Assembly (NCBI GenBank): GCA_937944055.1
Contig: CALDZJ010000009.1
Span: 1-64,000, forward strand
DNA from: an uncultured Verrucomicrobiales bacterium
GTDB lineage: Bacteria > Verrucomicrobiota > Verrucomicrobiia > Verrucomicrobiales > Akkermansiaceae
Reading direction: 5' to 3'
DNA: 64,000 nt
The notes under the pieces: generated by a model
The model's database searches: none
What the model was told of the DNA's origin: nothing
The model's input: only the letters and a program-made list of their open reading frames with translations
Translations under genes and position numbers: made by a program
Shown here: positions 7,586-16,610 of the stretch, one piece after another
How positions within the stretch are numbered: the first letter of the stretch is position 1
How the letters are laid out: each line of letters opens with the position of its first letter

Positions 7586-9634
7586 TTGAGTTTCTTATCA
7601 CAGCCGATCCTCTGGGGTCTTCTTGCAGCCGCCATTCCGGTGATCATTCACCTGCTGAATCGGCGGCGCTTTCGGACGGTCAAATGGGCTGCTACCACCT
7701 TCCTCCTGAGGGCTTCTCGCGAATCTCGGGGTAAGAAAAAGCTCAAGCACCTCCTCATCCTCGCTTGTCGTGCGCTCGCCATCGCCGCTCTCATCTTTGC
7801 CGTCGCCCGCCCCCTCGTGGGAGGCTTTTTGGGCTCTGGCAGCGGCTCCGTGGGCACCGTTCTTCTGGTCCTTGATCGCTCCGCCAGCATGGAGACGAAG
7901 GCGGCCAGTGGCCAGCCTAGCCACCGCGAGTCAGTCCTGAATAAAATCTCCGCGAGCATCGAGAAAATAGGCTCTCCCCGCCTCGTTTTGCTCGATAGCG
8001 CCAGTGGCGAGATTCAAGACATCCCTGACCCTGAAGCCCTCACCGAGCTTTCTATCACCGAGGCCACCGATACCGAGGCAGACATTCCCACCCTTCTTAT
8101 AAAAGCGATCACTTATCTCGAAGACAGTAATCCCGGCCCGGCAGAGATCTGGCTAGCCTCCGATCTGCAACGCAACGATTGGCGGCCCAGTGATTCCCGC
8201 TGGGAGGCCGTCCGCAGCACCCTCTCTTCCCTCCCCTCGCAGACCAAGCTGCGCATCCTCACCGCGGGCAGTGAAGTGGTCGAGAACTTCGCGCTCGAGC
8301 TTCTCGCCTCTCGTCGCATTGAGGATGAGCTCTTCCTTGACCTAAAGCTCAGCCGCCGTGAAGGGAAAGGCAGCACGACCGTCCCCATCACATACTCGCT
8401 CAAGGGAGCCCGTTCCTCCGAACGGGTCACCATCACGGGGCAAGAACTCCGCTTCCAAAAACGCATTCCGCTCGCCCCCACTGATGCCGAGGGCCACGGC
8501 TGGATCGGCCTTCCCGCTGATAATAACCCACGCGATAACAGCGTCTATTTTGCCTTCGGGGGCAAAGAAGCGATGCAGACCTGGATCATCTCAGATGAAC
8601 CCGCCAGCGAGATTGCAGAGTATTTGCGCAAAGCCGCCGCACCCGCTGGATTTGAGCGCTATTCGGCCTCCGTCCTCTCCCCCACTCAGACCACTCAGAT
8701 CGATTGGTCCAGCGCCTCACTGATCATCTGGCAAGCCCCTCTCCCAAGCGGAGCGGTGGCTTCTCAACTGAGCGACTTCGCCAGCTCTGGCGGCTCCGTC
8801 CTCTTTTTCCCACCCACCCAAAAAACCGGAAACTCAACGGGCAATGTCATTTTCGGCACTGCTTGGGGTGATCTTCAATCCCCACCCGCAGGGCAATTCT
8901 TCATCAATGGGAGCTGGCTTAAGGATGATGGACCATGGAAAAATGGGCGCGATGGGAGCGCGATGCCCATTGAGCAAATCCGCGCCGTGCAGCGCCGTGC
9001 TATTTCAGGAGAAGGCTCCTCCCTTGCTGATTGGGATGATGGATCCCCTCTTCTCTACCGCCAACTGGAAGGCCAAGGGACCGCCATCTTCATCGGCACG
9101 CTGCCCGATGAGCGCTGGTCGAACATCGAGTTCATAGCCCTGCACCTCGTCACCATCCAGCGGCTCATCGAAAAAGGCTCAGATCGGCTCCACGCAGGAT
9201 ACCGGGCCACCGTAGGGCGTGACAAGGCGATGGCAAAAGGAGATGAAGTACGAGAAAGACTAGACAGCTTTGAAGACTTCGAGCCAGCCCTCGGCGGATA
9301 CCGTGCTGGCGTCTACCGGCTCGGTGAGCGCACAGTGGCAGTCAATCGCCCAGTGGGCGAAAACTTCCCAGAACGAGTCGAACAAAGCGCACTCGAACAA
9401 CTCCTCGCTGGCAGCGATTTTACCCTCTTCGAGAATGACGAGCGCCAGAGCGACCTCGTCGCAGAAGCTTGGCGCGCCTTCCTCATCGCAGTCCTCCTCT
9501 TCCTCATCGCCGAGGCCCTGCTCTGCCTCCAACCAAAGCGCAGCGGCCCGCCCATCCGAGCGGGATCCCCTTCAGCGCCCTCCTCCTCAGCGCCCTCCTC
9601 CTCAGCTAAACCCACTCCTCCCCCTGCCTCGTGA
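7586..9634 (+). CDS. BatA-type membrane protein with VWA-like domain
   Basis: The 682-residue product starts with the double membrane-spanning BatA N-terminal region (WGLLAAAIPVIIHLLNRRRF, then a second span LLILACRALAIAALIFAV). A VWA-like domain with MIDAS sequence DRSAS (LVLDRSASME) follows, then a long beta-rich extracytoplasmic part and a last membrane span (AFLIAVLLFLIAEALL). The start is a TTG at 7586, nine bases after the DUF58 stop; no ATG or GTG start is available without losing the conserved N-terminus. The tail contains an exact 15-bp duplication. It probably works with MoxR and DUF58 as a membrane complex; the target is unknown. Confidence 0.87.
   Translation: MSFLSQPILWGLLAAAIPVIIHLLNRRRFRTVKWAATTFLLRASRESRGKKKLKHLLILACRALAIAALIFAVARPLVGGFLGSGSGSVGTVLLVLDRSASMETKAASGQPSHRESVLNKISASIEKIGSPRLVLLDSASGEIQDIPDPEALTELSITEATDTEADIPTLLIKAITYLEDSNPGPAEIWLASDLQRNDWRPSDSRWEAVRSTLSSLPSQTKLRILTAGSEVVENFALELLASRRIEDELFLDLKLSRREGKGSTTVPITYSLKGARSSERVTITGQELRFQKRIPLAPTDAEGHGWIGLPADNNPRDNSVYFAFGGKEAMQTWIISDEPASEIAEYLRKAAAPAGFERYSASVLSPTQTTQIDWSSASLIIWQAPLPSGAVASQLSDFASSGGSVLFFPPTQKTGNSTGNVIFGTAWGDLQSPPAGQFFINGSWLKDDGPWKNGRDGSAMPIEQIRAVQRRAISGEGSSLADWDDGSPLLYRQLEGQGTAIFIGTLPDERWSNIEFIALHLVTIQRLIEKGSDRLHAGYRATVGRDKAMAKGDEVRERLDSFEDFEPALGGYRAGVYRLGERTVAVNRPVGENFPERVEQSALEQLLAGSDFTLFENDERQSDLVAEAWRAFLIAVLLFLIAEALLCLQPKRSGPPIRAGSPSAPSSSAPSSSAKPTPPPAS
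9576..9605. repeat. Exact 15-bp tandem duplication
   Basis: CGCCCTCCTCCTCAG occurs twice in succession in the Pro/Ser-rich tail of the BatA-type gene, encoding APSSS twice. The frame is kept. Confidence 0.9.
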
Positions 9635-11868
9635 AGCACTTCAACCTTGGACCTCTGCACTTTCAGGCCAGCACGCTCACGCTCGTCTTCATTCTGCTTG
9701 TTCTCGCCGTCACTCTCACGCTCGCCATCATCGCGATTCGCCGCTCCGCTCGCCCGAAGCGCAGCGGCAGCCTAGAGGCGCTGCGCGTCCTTTGCGTCGC
9801 CTTCGTCTGCGCGATGCTTCTCGGGCCCGAGTGGCGCACCATCCAAGAATCTGACCTGCAACCTGAAATTGCGATCATCTGGGATGAATCCCTCTCCATG
9901 GGCACCGAGGATGCTCGTAAGCCTGAATCCCTCCCCGGCTCAGAAAAAATCCTAAAGCGCCGTGACTTAGTCCAGCGCCTCCTCGAAACCGAATTTTGGA
10001 AAAGCTTCGAGGCGAATGAGCGCAACCGCGTCACCCGCTCCTCCTTCGGCGGCACCCCTGAAGATGCAGACCTTCTTGAAAAATCGATGAGCGGCACCGA
10101 CATCAATCAAGCCCTCACCAAAACACTCGAAGGCGGCCAAAACCTCCGCGCCGCCATCTTCATTGGTGATGGAGACTGGAATCTGGGGAGCTCGCCCCTC
10201 GCCGCCGCTCAGCAATTCCGGCTCAAAGGCATCCCCCTCTACACTCTCGCCACCGGATCAGATAAACGCCTTCCAGATCTCGAGCTCGTCTCGGTCAATG
10301 CCCCCACTTACGGCATCGAGGGTGAAAATGTGCAAATCCCCTTCACGATCGAGTCCTCACTCGCTCGCGATGTCCGCACCCAGATCCGCATTCGCAGCGA
10401 AAGCGGAGCGGAACGTTATAAAGACATCACCCTGCGAGCCAATAGCACCCACTATGACTCCATCCTCTGGCGCATCGAGAAAGAGGGAGCCTCGAAACTC
10501 ACGATCTCACTCCCAGTCGCAAACGGCGAACTCATCGAGACAAATAACAGCACCGAATTCGTGATGAGCGGCAAGCCAGAATCGATCCGTGTCCTCGTCA
10601 TCGAGACCCTCCCTCGCTGGGAATACCGCTTCATCCGTAATGCCCTCTCCCGCGACCCCGGAGTGCAAGTGGACTGCCTTCTCCTCCACCCTAATCTCGG
10701 CAAAGGGGACGGCCCTGACTACATTCAGAACTTTCCCGAGAAGCTTGAAGACCTTCAGAAATACGACGTCGTTTTCATTGGCGATGTCGGAATTGGCGAA
10801 AAACAACTCACCATTGAGCAAGCCAACCTCATCAAGGGCCTCGTTGAAAACCAAGCAAGTGGAGTGGTCTTCATCCCCGGCCCGCAGGGAAATCAATACA
10901 CTCTTGCACAATCAGAGCTCGGTGATCTCATCCCCGTCGAGCTGGATCCAGATCAGAGAGAAGGGCTCTCCGAATCGGTCGAGACCCCCATGCGCCTCAC
11001 TCCCGAAGGCGAGAAATCCCTCCTCACAATGCTCGGCGATAATGAAAGCCAGAATGAAATGATCTGGCGCAGCCTCCCCGGCTTCTATTGGCAAGCGGCC
11101 GTCACGAAGCCAAAGGCGGGCTCCACCATCCTCGCCGTGAATGAAGCGCGGAGGAATTCCTCCGGTCGCCTCCCCATCCTCGTCACCTCACGCGCAGGCT
11201 CCGGTAAGGTCCTTTACATGGCGATTGATTCAGCCTGGCGCTGGCGCCGCGGCGTGGAAGATCTCTATCACTACCGTTTTTGGGGCCAAGTCGCACGCTG
11301 GATGTCTTATCAAAGAAACATGGCCGCAGGCGAACGGATCCGCCTTTTCTATACGCCCGAGCGCCCCAAGCCCGGCAACTTTGTCTCCCTCGCCGCCAAT
11401 GCCTTCGACCCGAACGGGGCTCCACTCACGGAAGGCGTCTTACAAGTCGAGCTTACTGCCCCCAATGGCCAGCTCAGCCAAATCGAACTCCCAAAGAAAG
11501 ATGGAGCCTGGGGCCGCTTCACGGGACGATTCAAAGTCTCACAACCCGGCGAGTGGAAATTAAAAGCCTTCATCCCCGGTGAGCCAAGCGCCTTTGTCGA
11601 AACCAAAATCATCTCCCAAAGTGACGCCCTCGAGAAAACCGGGCGCCCCGCCCGCCTCGAGGTGCTGGAAGAAATGGCCAAGATCTCACGCGGCCGCCTC
11701 GTCACCCCCGCAAAGCTCGATGAATTAGTAAAGGAAATCAACGCCCTCCCAGAACCTCAAGCCCTGATCACCTCAATCAAGATCTGGGCCCACTGGATCA
11801 CGCCCGCCATCCTCATCACGCTGCTCGCCATCTTCTGGATCGGCCGCAAGCTCAATGGCACCTTCTAA
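9631..11868 (+). CDS. Membrane VWA / glutamine-amidotransferase-like protein
   Basis: The GTG start overlaps the preceding stop (GTGA), implying coupled translation. The 745-residue product begins with two membrane spans (LTLVFILLVLAVTLTLAIIAI and a second around LRVLCVAFVCAMLL). A VWA-like domain with WDESLS at the metal site is followed by a Rossmann-like region of the class I glutamine-amidotransferase type (VLVIETLPRWEYRFI, DVVFIGDVG, VVFIPGPQG). A last membrane span lies near the C-terminus (ITPAILITLLAIFWIG). Proteins of this architecture are common next to MoxR and BatA genes in Planctomycetes and Verrucomicrobia. Their function is not established. Confidence 0.83.
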   Translation: MKHFNLGPLHFQASTLTLVFILLVLAVTLTLAIIAIRRSARPKRSGSLEALRVLCVAFVCAMLLGPEWRTIQESDLQPEIAIIWDESLSMGTEDARKPESLPGSEKILKRRDLVQRLLETEFWKSFEANERNRVTRSSFGGTPEDADLLEKSMSGTDINQALTKTLEGGQNLRAAIFIGDGDWNLGSSPLAAAQQFRLKGIPLYTLATGSDKRLPDLELVSVNAPTYGIEGENVQIPFTIESSLARDVRTQIRIRSESGAERYKDITLRANSTHYDSILWRIEKEGASKLTISLPVANGELIETNNSTEFVMSGKPESIRVLVIETLPRWEYRFIRNALSRDPGVQVDCLLLHPNLGKGDGPDYIQNFPEKLEDLQKYDVVFIGDVGIGEKQLTIEQANLIKGLVENQASGVVFIPGPQGNQYTLAQSELGDLIPVELDPDQREGLSESVETPMRLTPEGEKSLLTMLGDNESQNEMIWRSLPGFYWQAAVTKPKAGSTILAVNEARRNSSGRLPILVTSRAGSGKVLYMAIDSAWRWRRGVEDLYHYRFWGQVARWMSYQRNMAAGERIRLFYTPERPKPGNFVSLAANAFDPNGAPLTEGVLQVELTAPNGQLSQIELPKKDGAWGRFTGRFKVSQPGEWKLKAFIPGEPSAFVETKIISQSDALEKTGRPARLEVLEEMAKISRGRLVTPAKLDELVKEINALPEPQALITSIKIWAHWITPAILITLLAIFWIGRKLNGTF

Positions 11869-11965
11869 GCCGCCTCCCTCCCAGCCGATTTCCCCTCTCA
11901 TTCCAAAGAAAGGGTAGCTTTGTAATTGTAAGCGACCGCCGATCGACTAACCTCGAGGTCCCCCT

Positions 11966-13186
11966 ATGACAAAACCACTCACGACAGAAGAAAAAATCGT
12001 CCTAGCTGCCATCCTAGGAGCATGCGTCGCAGCCCTGCTACTTTTCGGATTAAACAAAGCCGGATTCAACCCCTTCGGACTTTTTCAGGATCGAGGCTTT
12101 CAGGATCGAGGCACTAGCGGCCTCACTCACACACCTGGAAGCGCCAGCGACCAAAGCCCCAGTGCCCACGGCGACGATAAAGTAGCAAAGATCACGGAAC
12201 TCGAGAACCAAGTCCAATCCCTCAAAGCAGCATCTCCAAACGCGGAAAAAATTGCGGGGCTTGAAGCTCAGCTAGAGAGTGAAAGACGGCAAGCTCAGGC
12301 CCTCGCAGGCAATTCTGAAAAAACGATCAAGGAGCTAAAAGCACGCCTTGCCAAGATCTCAGGCTCATCAGCCTCCACCGAGCTCGGTGTCGCAGGTTCT
12401 GCTCAATTTTCCGAACTCACAGAGAAGCTCGGACTCGCTGAAGCCAAGAACGAGGAACTGGACGCACAACTCAACACCCTCTCTAGCTCCGCCAAAGGTG
12501 AAAACAGCGCACTCAGCGACAAATTGACTGAACTGCAAAGCGAAAACCAAAAACTGTCCGCACAATTGGCTGAAATGAAAGCCGCCCCTCCCGTGAAAAT
12601 CACCCCAAATGTCGATCAGGACACTGCAAGTAAAATGAGCGCCCTCATGGAGACCAAGAGCGCCCAAGAAACGCAAATCGCGAAGCAACGCAGCCAGATT
12701 TCCGAACTCAGCGCGCAGGTGAATCAACTCAAGGCCGCTAAGAATATCTTCGTCGAGTCCACCGATGATCTCCCCGAAAAGGCGAAAGGCTTATTCAATG
12801 ATCTACAAAGCCTCGAAGGCAAGCCTGAAGCAGAAGTCCAGGCCGCCTACCGCGATTATTTAAGCAAACACGGAGCGACAGCTAAGAAGCGGATCAAATT
12901 CGCCTCAGGAAGTTCAGCACTGACATCCCGCGATCGTGAGGCCATCGCCGCACTCACCCAAGCGGCTGATAAAAACACCTACTTTCTCATCGTAGGATAC
13001 GCCGATCAGGCTGGGAGCGCCGCCAGCAATCGCAAGCTTTCATCCGCTCGCTCCACCAGCGTCGCTAAGGAACTCGCCTCAAAGGCAAAGGGCTTTCAAT
13101 CCGCTCAAGCCGTTTACCTCGGACAGACTGAGCGCTTCGGAGCATCCTCTGAAAACCGCGTAGTCGAGATCTGGGAGATTCAATAA
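11966..13186 (+). CDS. OmpA-family protein with membrane anchor and coiled coil
   Basis: The 406-residue product has an N-terminal membrane span (IVLAAILGACVAALLLFGL, about residues 10-28) and a low-complexity linker containing an exact duplication (FQDRG twice). A long coiled coil follows (about 70-260, heptads such as KITELENQVQSLKA), then a C-terminal OmpA-like domain (about 300-406; KFASGSSAL, VGYADQAGS, NRVVEIWE). OmpA-like domains bind peptidoglycan, so this protein could tie the inner membrane to the cell wall. GAGG seven bases before the ATG is a reasonable ribosome site. It stands 97 bases behind the VWA cluster and may be part of it. Confidence 0.85.
   Translation: MTKPLTTEEKIVLAAILGACVAALLLFGLNKAGFNPFGLFQDRGFQDRGTSGLTHTPGSASDQSPSAHGDDKVAKITELENQVQSLKAASPNAEKIAGLEAQLESERRQAQALAGNSEKTIKELKARLAKISGSSASTELGVAGSAQFSELTEKLGLAEAKNEELDAQLNTLSSSAKGENSALSDKLTELQSENQKLSAQLAEMKAAPPVKITPNVDQDTASKMSALMETKSAQETQIAKQRSQISELSAQVNQLKAAKNIFVESTDDLPEKAKGLFNDLQSLEGKPEAEVQAAYRDYLSKHGATAKKRIKFASGSSALTSRDREAIAALTQAADKNTYFLIVGYADQAGSAASNRKLSSARSTSVAKELASKAKGFQSAQAVYLGQTERFGASSENRVVEIWEIQ
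12083..12112. repeat. Exact 15-bp tandem duplication
   Basis: TTTCAGGATCGAGGC occurs twice in succession, encoding FQDRG twice just after the membrane span of the OmpA-family protein. Confidence 0.9.
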
Positions 13187-13689
13187 TCGCCCCCTACATC
13201 TTCTTCCCCTCGAGCCTCCCCAAGTCCCCCCTCCCGGGCCTCCGTTGAAAGGAACTGCGAAAGCGCTTCTAATCGCTTCGCGGTTTCCGCACGGAGAGCT
13301 CTCAACATCAAAGGCTCCAACAAGCCGCGCAAAAAAAAGGGACGCGCAGTAAAGCGGAATTTATATGTCGCAATTGATCCAAGCTCGTTATCTTCATGAC
13401 GAATCGACGCTGCGAACTCGGCAAAGAATGGAGGCTTATTGATCATTTCGACCGCCGCAATCTCGCCCTCCCGGTAGGTCACATAACGGGTCTCCAGCCC
13501 AAATAGACCGAAAAAAGGACGCCCAACACAGAGCGAAGTCGCCCCTTTCCCTGCCTCACTATGTCCGCGGGTCAGCTCCGCTTTTTTAAGAAGAGTATCC
13601 CACTCAAGCCGCCTCTCGTAATTGTGAAGGAGGGCAAATACCTCCTGAGAACTAAGCGGCATTTGCTCGCTGACTGTCACCGCTCTCAT
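13180..13689 (-). CDS. SRPBCC-fold (START-like) protein
   Basis: The 169-residue product matches the SRPBCC/polyketide-cyclase fold. It has an N-terminal strand MRAVTVSEQMPLSSQEVFALL, then YERRLEWDTLLKKAEL, a beta-sheet middle, and a long C-terminal helix (RALRAETAKRLEALSQFL). Such proteins bind hydrophobic ligands in a deep cavity; the ligand is unknown here. A hydrophobic loop RPFFLRGLLEPLML lies before the last helix. The last seven bases overlap the convergent OmpA-family gene. No partner gene is evident. Confidence 0.75.
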   Translation of the reverse strand: MRAVTVSEQMPLSSQEVFALLHNYERRLEWDTLLKKAELTRGHSEAGKGATSLCVGRPFFGLFGLETRYVTYREGEIAAVEMINKPPFFAEFAASIRHEDNELGSIATYKFRFTARPFFLRGLLEPLMLRALRAETAKRLEALSQFLSTEAREGGLGEARGEEDVGGDY

Positions 13690-13845
13690 CTTTTTGGCTA
13701 TCGCTCAGGTCTCAAAGGCGAAGTCGCCGCTGACAGACCCTAGCTGACAGCCAAAAAACGCTCACCTAAAACTTAAGCTATGATGAGCCCTAGAAAAACT
13801 CAAGCCCAGTCGCTAGCCCGGTCGGCAGTCAATCCCGCAGCGATC

Positions 13846-15495
13846 TCACTCGGCATCTTTATAAGACTTCACGACCAGTTCACTCAGGAATTTATCGGGA
13901 TATTTCACAGCCGCTTCCGTAAGGAGAAAGTCTGATTGACCCGTATTTTTTTGAATCAGTTTAAGCCCGAATTGATAATCCCGGAAGTGCTGCCGCGCCA
14001 CTTGGAAAACGCTGCGGGCTTGCTCCCCAGCCATTTGCACCAGCGCGGACATCGCATCGTCCGCGAGCTTAATCTCCACCCCGTGTTTTTCCTTAAACTC
14101 TCGGATGAAGGCCTCTACTTCGTGTCTTGCCTTCTCCACCACTAACTCTTGGCCCAGTTCACGATAGCCTTCCAGATGCTTCTCCCGATGATCGATCAAA
14201 TCCGCATCCACCGCGAGTTCAGTAACTGAGGTCCCAGGGAGCTCATACTTAAAATCGCGTAAGATTTTTTCCCCCACCGTCATGAGACCTCGAGCCCCAG
14301 TTTTCTCTCCGGCGGCCATCTCTGCAATGCGCCGGATCCCGCTATCTTTAAACTTAATGTCGATCCCGTAAGCCTCGAACTCACGTTCATACTGACGGAG
14401 CAGACTCCCTTCTGAGTATTTTAAAATCGCCTCCAGATCTGCTGCTTCTAAGTGCTCACAGACCACACGCACCGGAATCCTCCCGATAAACTCCGCCTCG
14501 AAGCCGAAGTCGATATAGTCTTGAGAGCTCACCTGCTTAAAGAGTTCACCATCCATTGCGGGCTCGGCTTGATCGGCCGAGAATCCAATTTGAGCGGCCT
14601 GACTGCGTTTGCGCACGATTTTTTCAAGCCCTGAAAAAGCGCCACTCACGATAAAAAGAATATGCCTCGTATTGATCGTATCCTTCTCCTGCTTCCCATT
14701 TTGCAGATCCATCATCGCCATCATCTGACCGCGCATGTCCTGTGCATTACGAACTGGGACTTCCGTTTCCTCCATCAATTTTAGCAGAGTGGTCTGCACC
14801 CCACGCCCGCTCACATCACGCCCCATCATTCCGCCGCCTCCGGAAGCCAGCTTATCAATTTCATCGATGTAAATGATCCCATATTCCGCGAGCGAGACAT
14901 CACCATCCGCTTTTGTCACCAACTCCCGGACCAAGTCATCGACATCGCCTCCCACGTATCCTGTTTCCGAGAACTTCGTGGCATCAGCTTTCACAAAAGG
15001 CACGCCGATCAGCTCTGCGATGTGCTTGACGAGGTAGGTTTTCCCCACCCCAGTCGGCCCCACCACCATGACATTTTGCTTTTGTAGCTCAAGCCGCTCA
15101 CCGCTCGCATCCTCGGCCCTATTCGCCTCGTGATCCTTCGCCACTTTCACATGATTATAGTGATCACAGACCGCGATCGCGAGGGCCTTCTTCGCCTCGT
15201 CCTGCCGGATCACAAAGCGGTCTAAATGGGCTTTGATATCGCGAGGCAGAAGATCGAACTGGAAAATATCATCGTTCGGGGGCTTCACTTCAGTGACTTC
15301 CTCAGACCCCTCTGCCTCCGAAAATGGCCCACCGGTCATTCCTGGAAAGCTAAAGCCTCCTTTCCCCATCTTGCCAAACATCCCCTCCAAGGTCTTGCGG
15401 ATATCGTCCGGGTCAGGAAAACCCGGACCTTGCGGCTCCTGCGGCTCCTCAGGAGTCTTCGGCTTCTTAGGCTCGCCTTTATCGTCACTGCTCAT
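13846..15495 (-). CDS. ClpX-like AAA+ unfoldase lacking the zinc domain
   Basis: The AAA+ core closely follows ClpX: Walker A GPTGVGKTYL, pore-1 loop GYVGGD, Walker B IIYIDEIDK, arginine region GARGLMTV, and the IGF loop used by ClpX to dock on ClpP (AAQIGFSADQ). The N-terminal Cys4 zinc-binding domain is absent; in its place is a Pro/Glu and then Gly/Phe/Met-rich segment without cysteine. About 100 extra residues extend the C-terminus with an EKHGVEIKLADDAM helix-strand unit. The product is 549 residues from 15495 (ClpX is about 420); an upstream methionine at 15543 would add 16 residues. No clpP or tig gene is nearby. ATP-driven unfolding of unknown substrates is inferred. Confidence 0.85.
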   Translation of the reverse strand: MSSDDKGEPKKPKTPEEPQEPQGPGFPDPDDIRKTLEGMFGKMGKGGFSFPGMTGGPFSEAEGSEEVTEVKPPNDDIFQFDLLPRDIKAHLDRFVIRQDEAKKALAIAVCDHYNHVKVAKDHEANRAEDASGERLELQKQNVMVVGPTGVGKTYLVKHIAELIGVPFVKADATKFSETGYVGGDVDDLVRELVTKADGDVSLAEYGIIYIDEIDKLASGGGGMMGRDVSGRGVQTTLLKLMEETEVPVRNAQDMRGQMMAMMDLQNGKQEKDTINTRHILFIVSGAFSGLEKIVRKRSQAAQIGFSADQAEPAMDGELFKQVSSQDYIDFGFEAEFIGRIPVRVVCEHLEAADLEAILKYSEGSLLRQYEREFEAYGIDIKFKDSGIRRIAEMAAGEKTGARGLMTVGEKILRDFKYELPGTSVTELAVDADLIDHREKHLEGYRELGQELVVEKARHEVEAFIREFKEKHGVEIKLADDAMSALVQMAGEQARSVFQVARQHFRDYQFGLKLIQKNTGQSDFLLTEAAVKYPDKFLSELVVKSYKDAE

Positions 15496-15683
15496 GGCTG
15501 GACTATCATCCGCAAAAAAATCGGGGCAAGAGTGATTTTTCAAATCATTTGAAGGACCTCTGTTTTAGCCCCCTCCAGAGCTTTCCCCTGAAGTGGCGGG
15601 GGACCCAATCACCTCCTGAGAGATTCATCAGGAACGCGGGATTGTTCCTTCCAATCAGATGAAATCCCCATCATTCTTGAGCC

Positions 15684-16577
15684 ATGCGCAAAGCTTTCCT
15701 TCTCGGAGCCGGCCTCGGCACGCGGCTCCAGCCTCTGACTCATACGCTCCCCAAGCCCCTCATTCCTTTTGCGAATCGGCCGCTTATGACTCATGTTCTC
15801 GATCACTGCATCGCGGCTGGTATTAGCGATTTTGCGATCAATACCCACCACCTTCACGAGGCCTGGCATCAGGCTTTTCCTGAGGGATCTTATCGCGGAG
15901 CTAAGCTCACCTTTTTCCACGAACCGATCCTCCTAGAAACCGGCGGAGGGATTAAGAACATCGCCGAGTGGATCAATGGAGACCCCATCCTCGTTTACAA
16001 TGGCGACATCATCACGGATCTGCCCATTGATCGGCTCATGACTGGCCACATGGCTTCAAATAACGTCGCCACCCTCGCGACGCAAGATCATGGCCCCGCG
16101 CTCCACCTCGCGATCGAGGGGCACCGCATCACAGATATCCGAGGCCTCGTCAATGGCCAAGAGGGCCAGCACCAATTCACAGGAATCTACTGCATCGATG
16201 CAGAGATTCTCGATCTCATTCCGGCAGATGAAAAAATCTCAGTGATCCCCGCCTTTCTAGAGCTGATCAAACGCGGGCAACTCGGAGCCTACCATGTCAA
16301 AGGGACCCCTCAGTGGCTCGACCTTGGCACCCGCGAATCCTATCTCGAGGCGAGCTTCTCCATGACTCCCGAAGTCCACGCTGAGGCGGATATCGCCCCC
16401 TCAGCCCAGATCACGAATTCTTGGATCGGGCCCGGCTGCACGGTGGAAGACGGAGCGCACATTCAGGACTCTATTCTCTGGGCTGGCAGCTCTGTTTTGA
16501 GGGATGCGCAATTGACAAATTGTATCGTTCACAGCACTTCCCCCGTCACGGGCGTCCATCAAGACGCCGATCTCTAA
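15684..16577 (+). CDS. murU: Sugar-1-phosphate nucleotidyltransferase, MurU-like
   Basis: The N-terminal nucleotidyltransferase domain carries LLGAGLGTRLQPLT (about 6-19), KPLIPFANRPL, the ETGGGI loop and the metal-binding VYNGD. From about residue 235 the sequence has hexad-like left-handed beta-helix repeats (AEADIAPSAQI, IGPGCTVEDGAHI), so it is longer (297 residues) than the classical MurU of Pseudomonas (about 220). The next gene is an AmgK-like sugar kinase, 34 bases downstream. The pair therefore suggests MurNAc-1-phosphate to UDP-MurNAc conversion in cell-wall recycling. Mannose-1-phosphate guanylyltransferase or another NDP-sugar synthase remains possible, since this fold does not fix the sugar. 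Confidence 0.7.
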   Translation: MRKAFLLGAGLGTRLQPLTHTLPKPLIPFANRPLMTHVLDHCIAAGISDFAINTHHLHEAWHQAFPEGSYRGAKLTFFHEPILLETGGGIKNIAEWINGDPILVYNGDIITDLPIDRLMTGHMASNNVATLATQDHGPALHLAIEGHRITDIRGLVNGQEGQHQFTGIYCIDAEILDLIPADEKISVIPAFLELIKRGQLGAYHVKGTPQWLDLGTRESYLEASFSMTPEVHAEADIAPSAQITNSWIGPGCTVEDGAHIQDSILWAGSSVLRDAQLTNCIVHSTSPVTGVHQDADL

Positions 16578-16610
16578 AGACCCTACTTCTCTCTATCCCC
16601 GCTATCCCCG

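Noticed and set aside
13717-13728. GGCGAAGTCGCC palindrome
   Set aside because: It is short, has no T-tract and is within the range expected by chance in GC-rich DNA.
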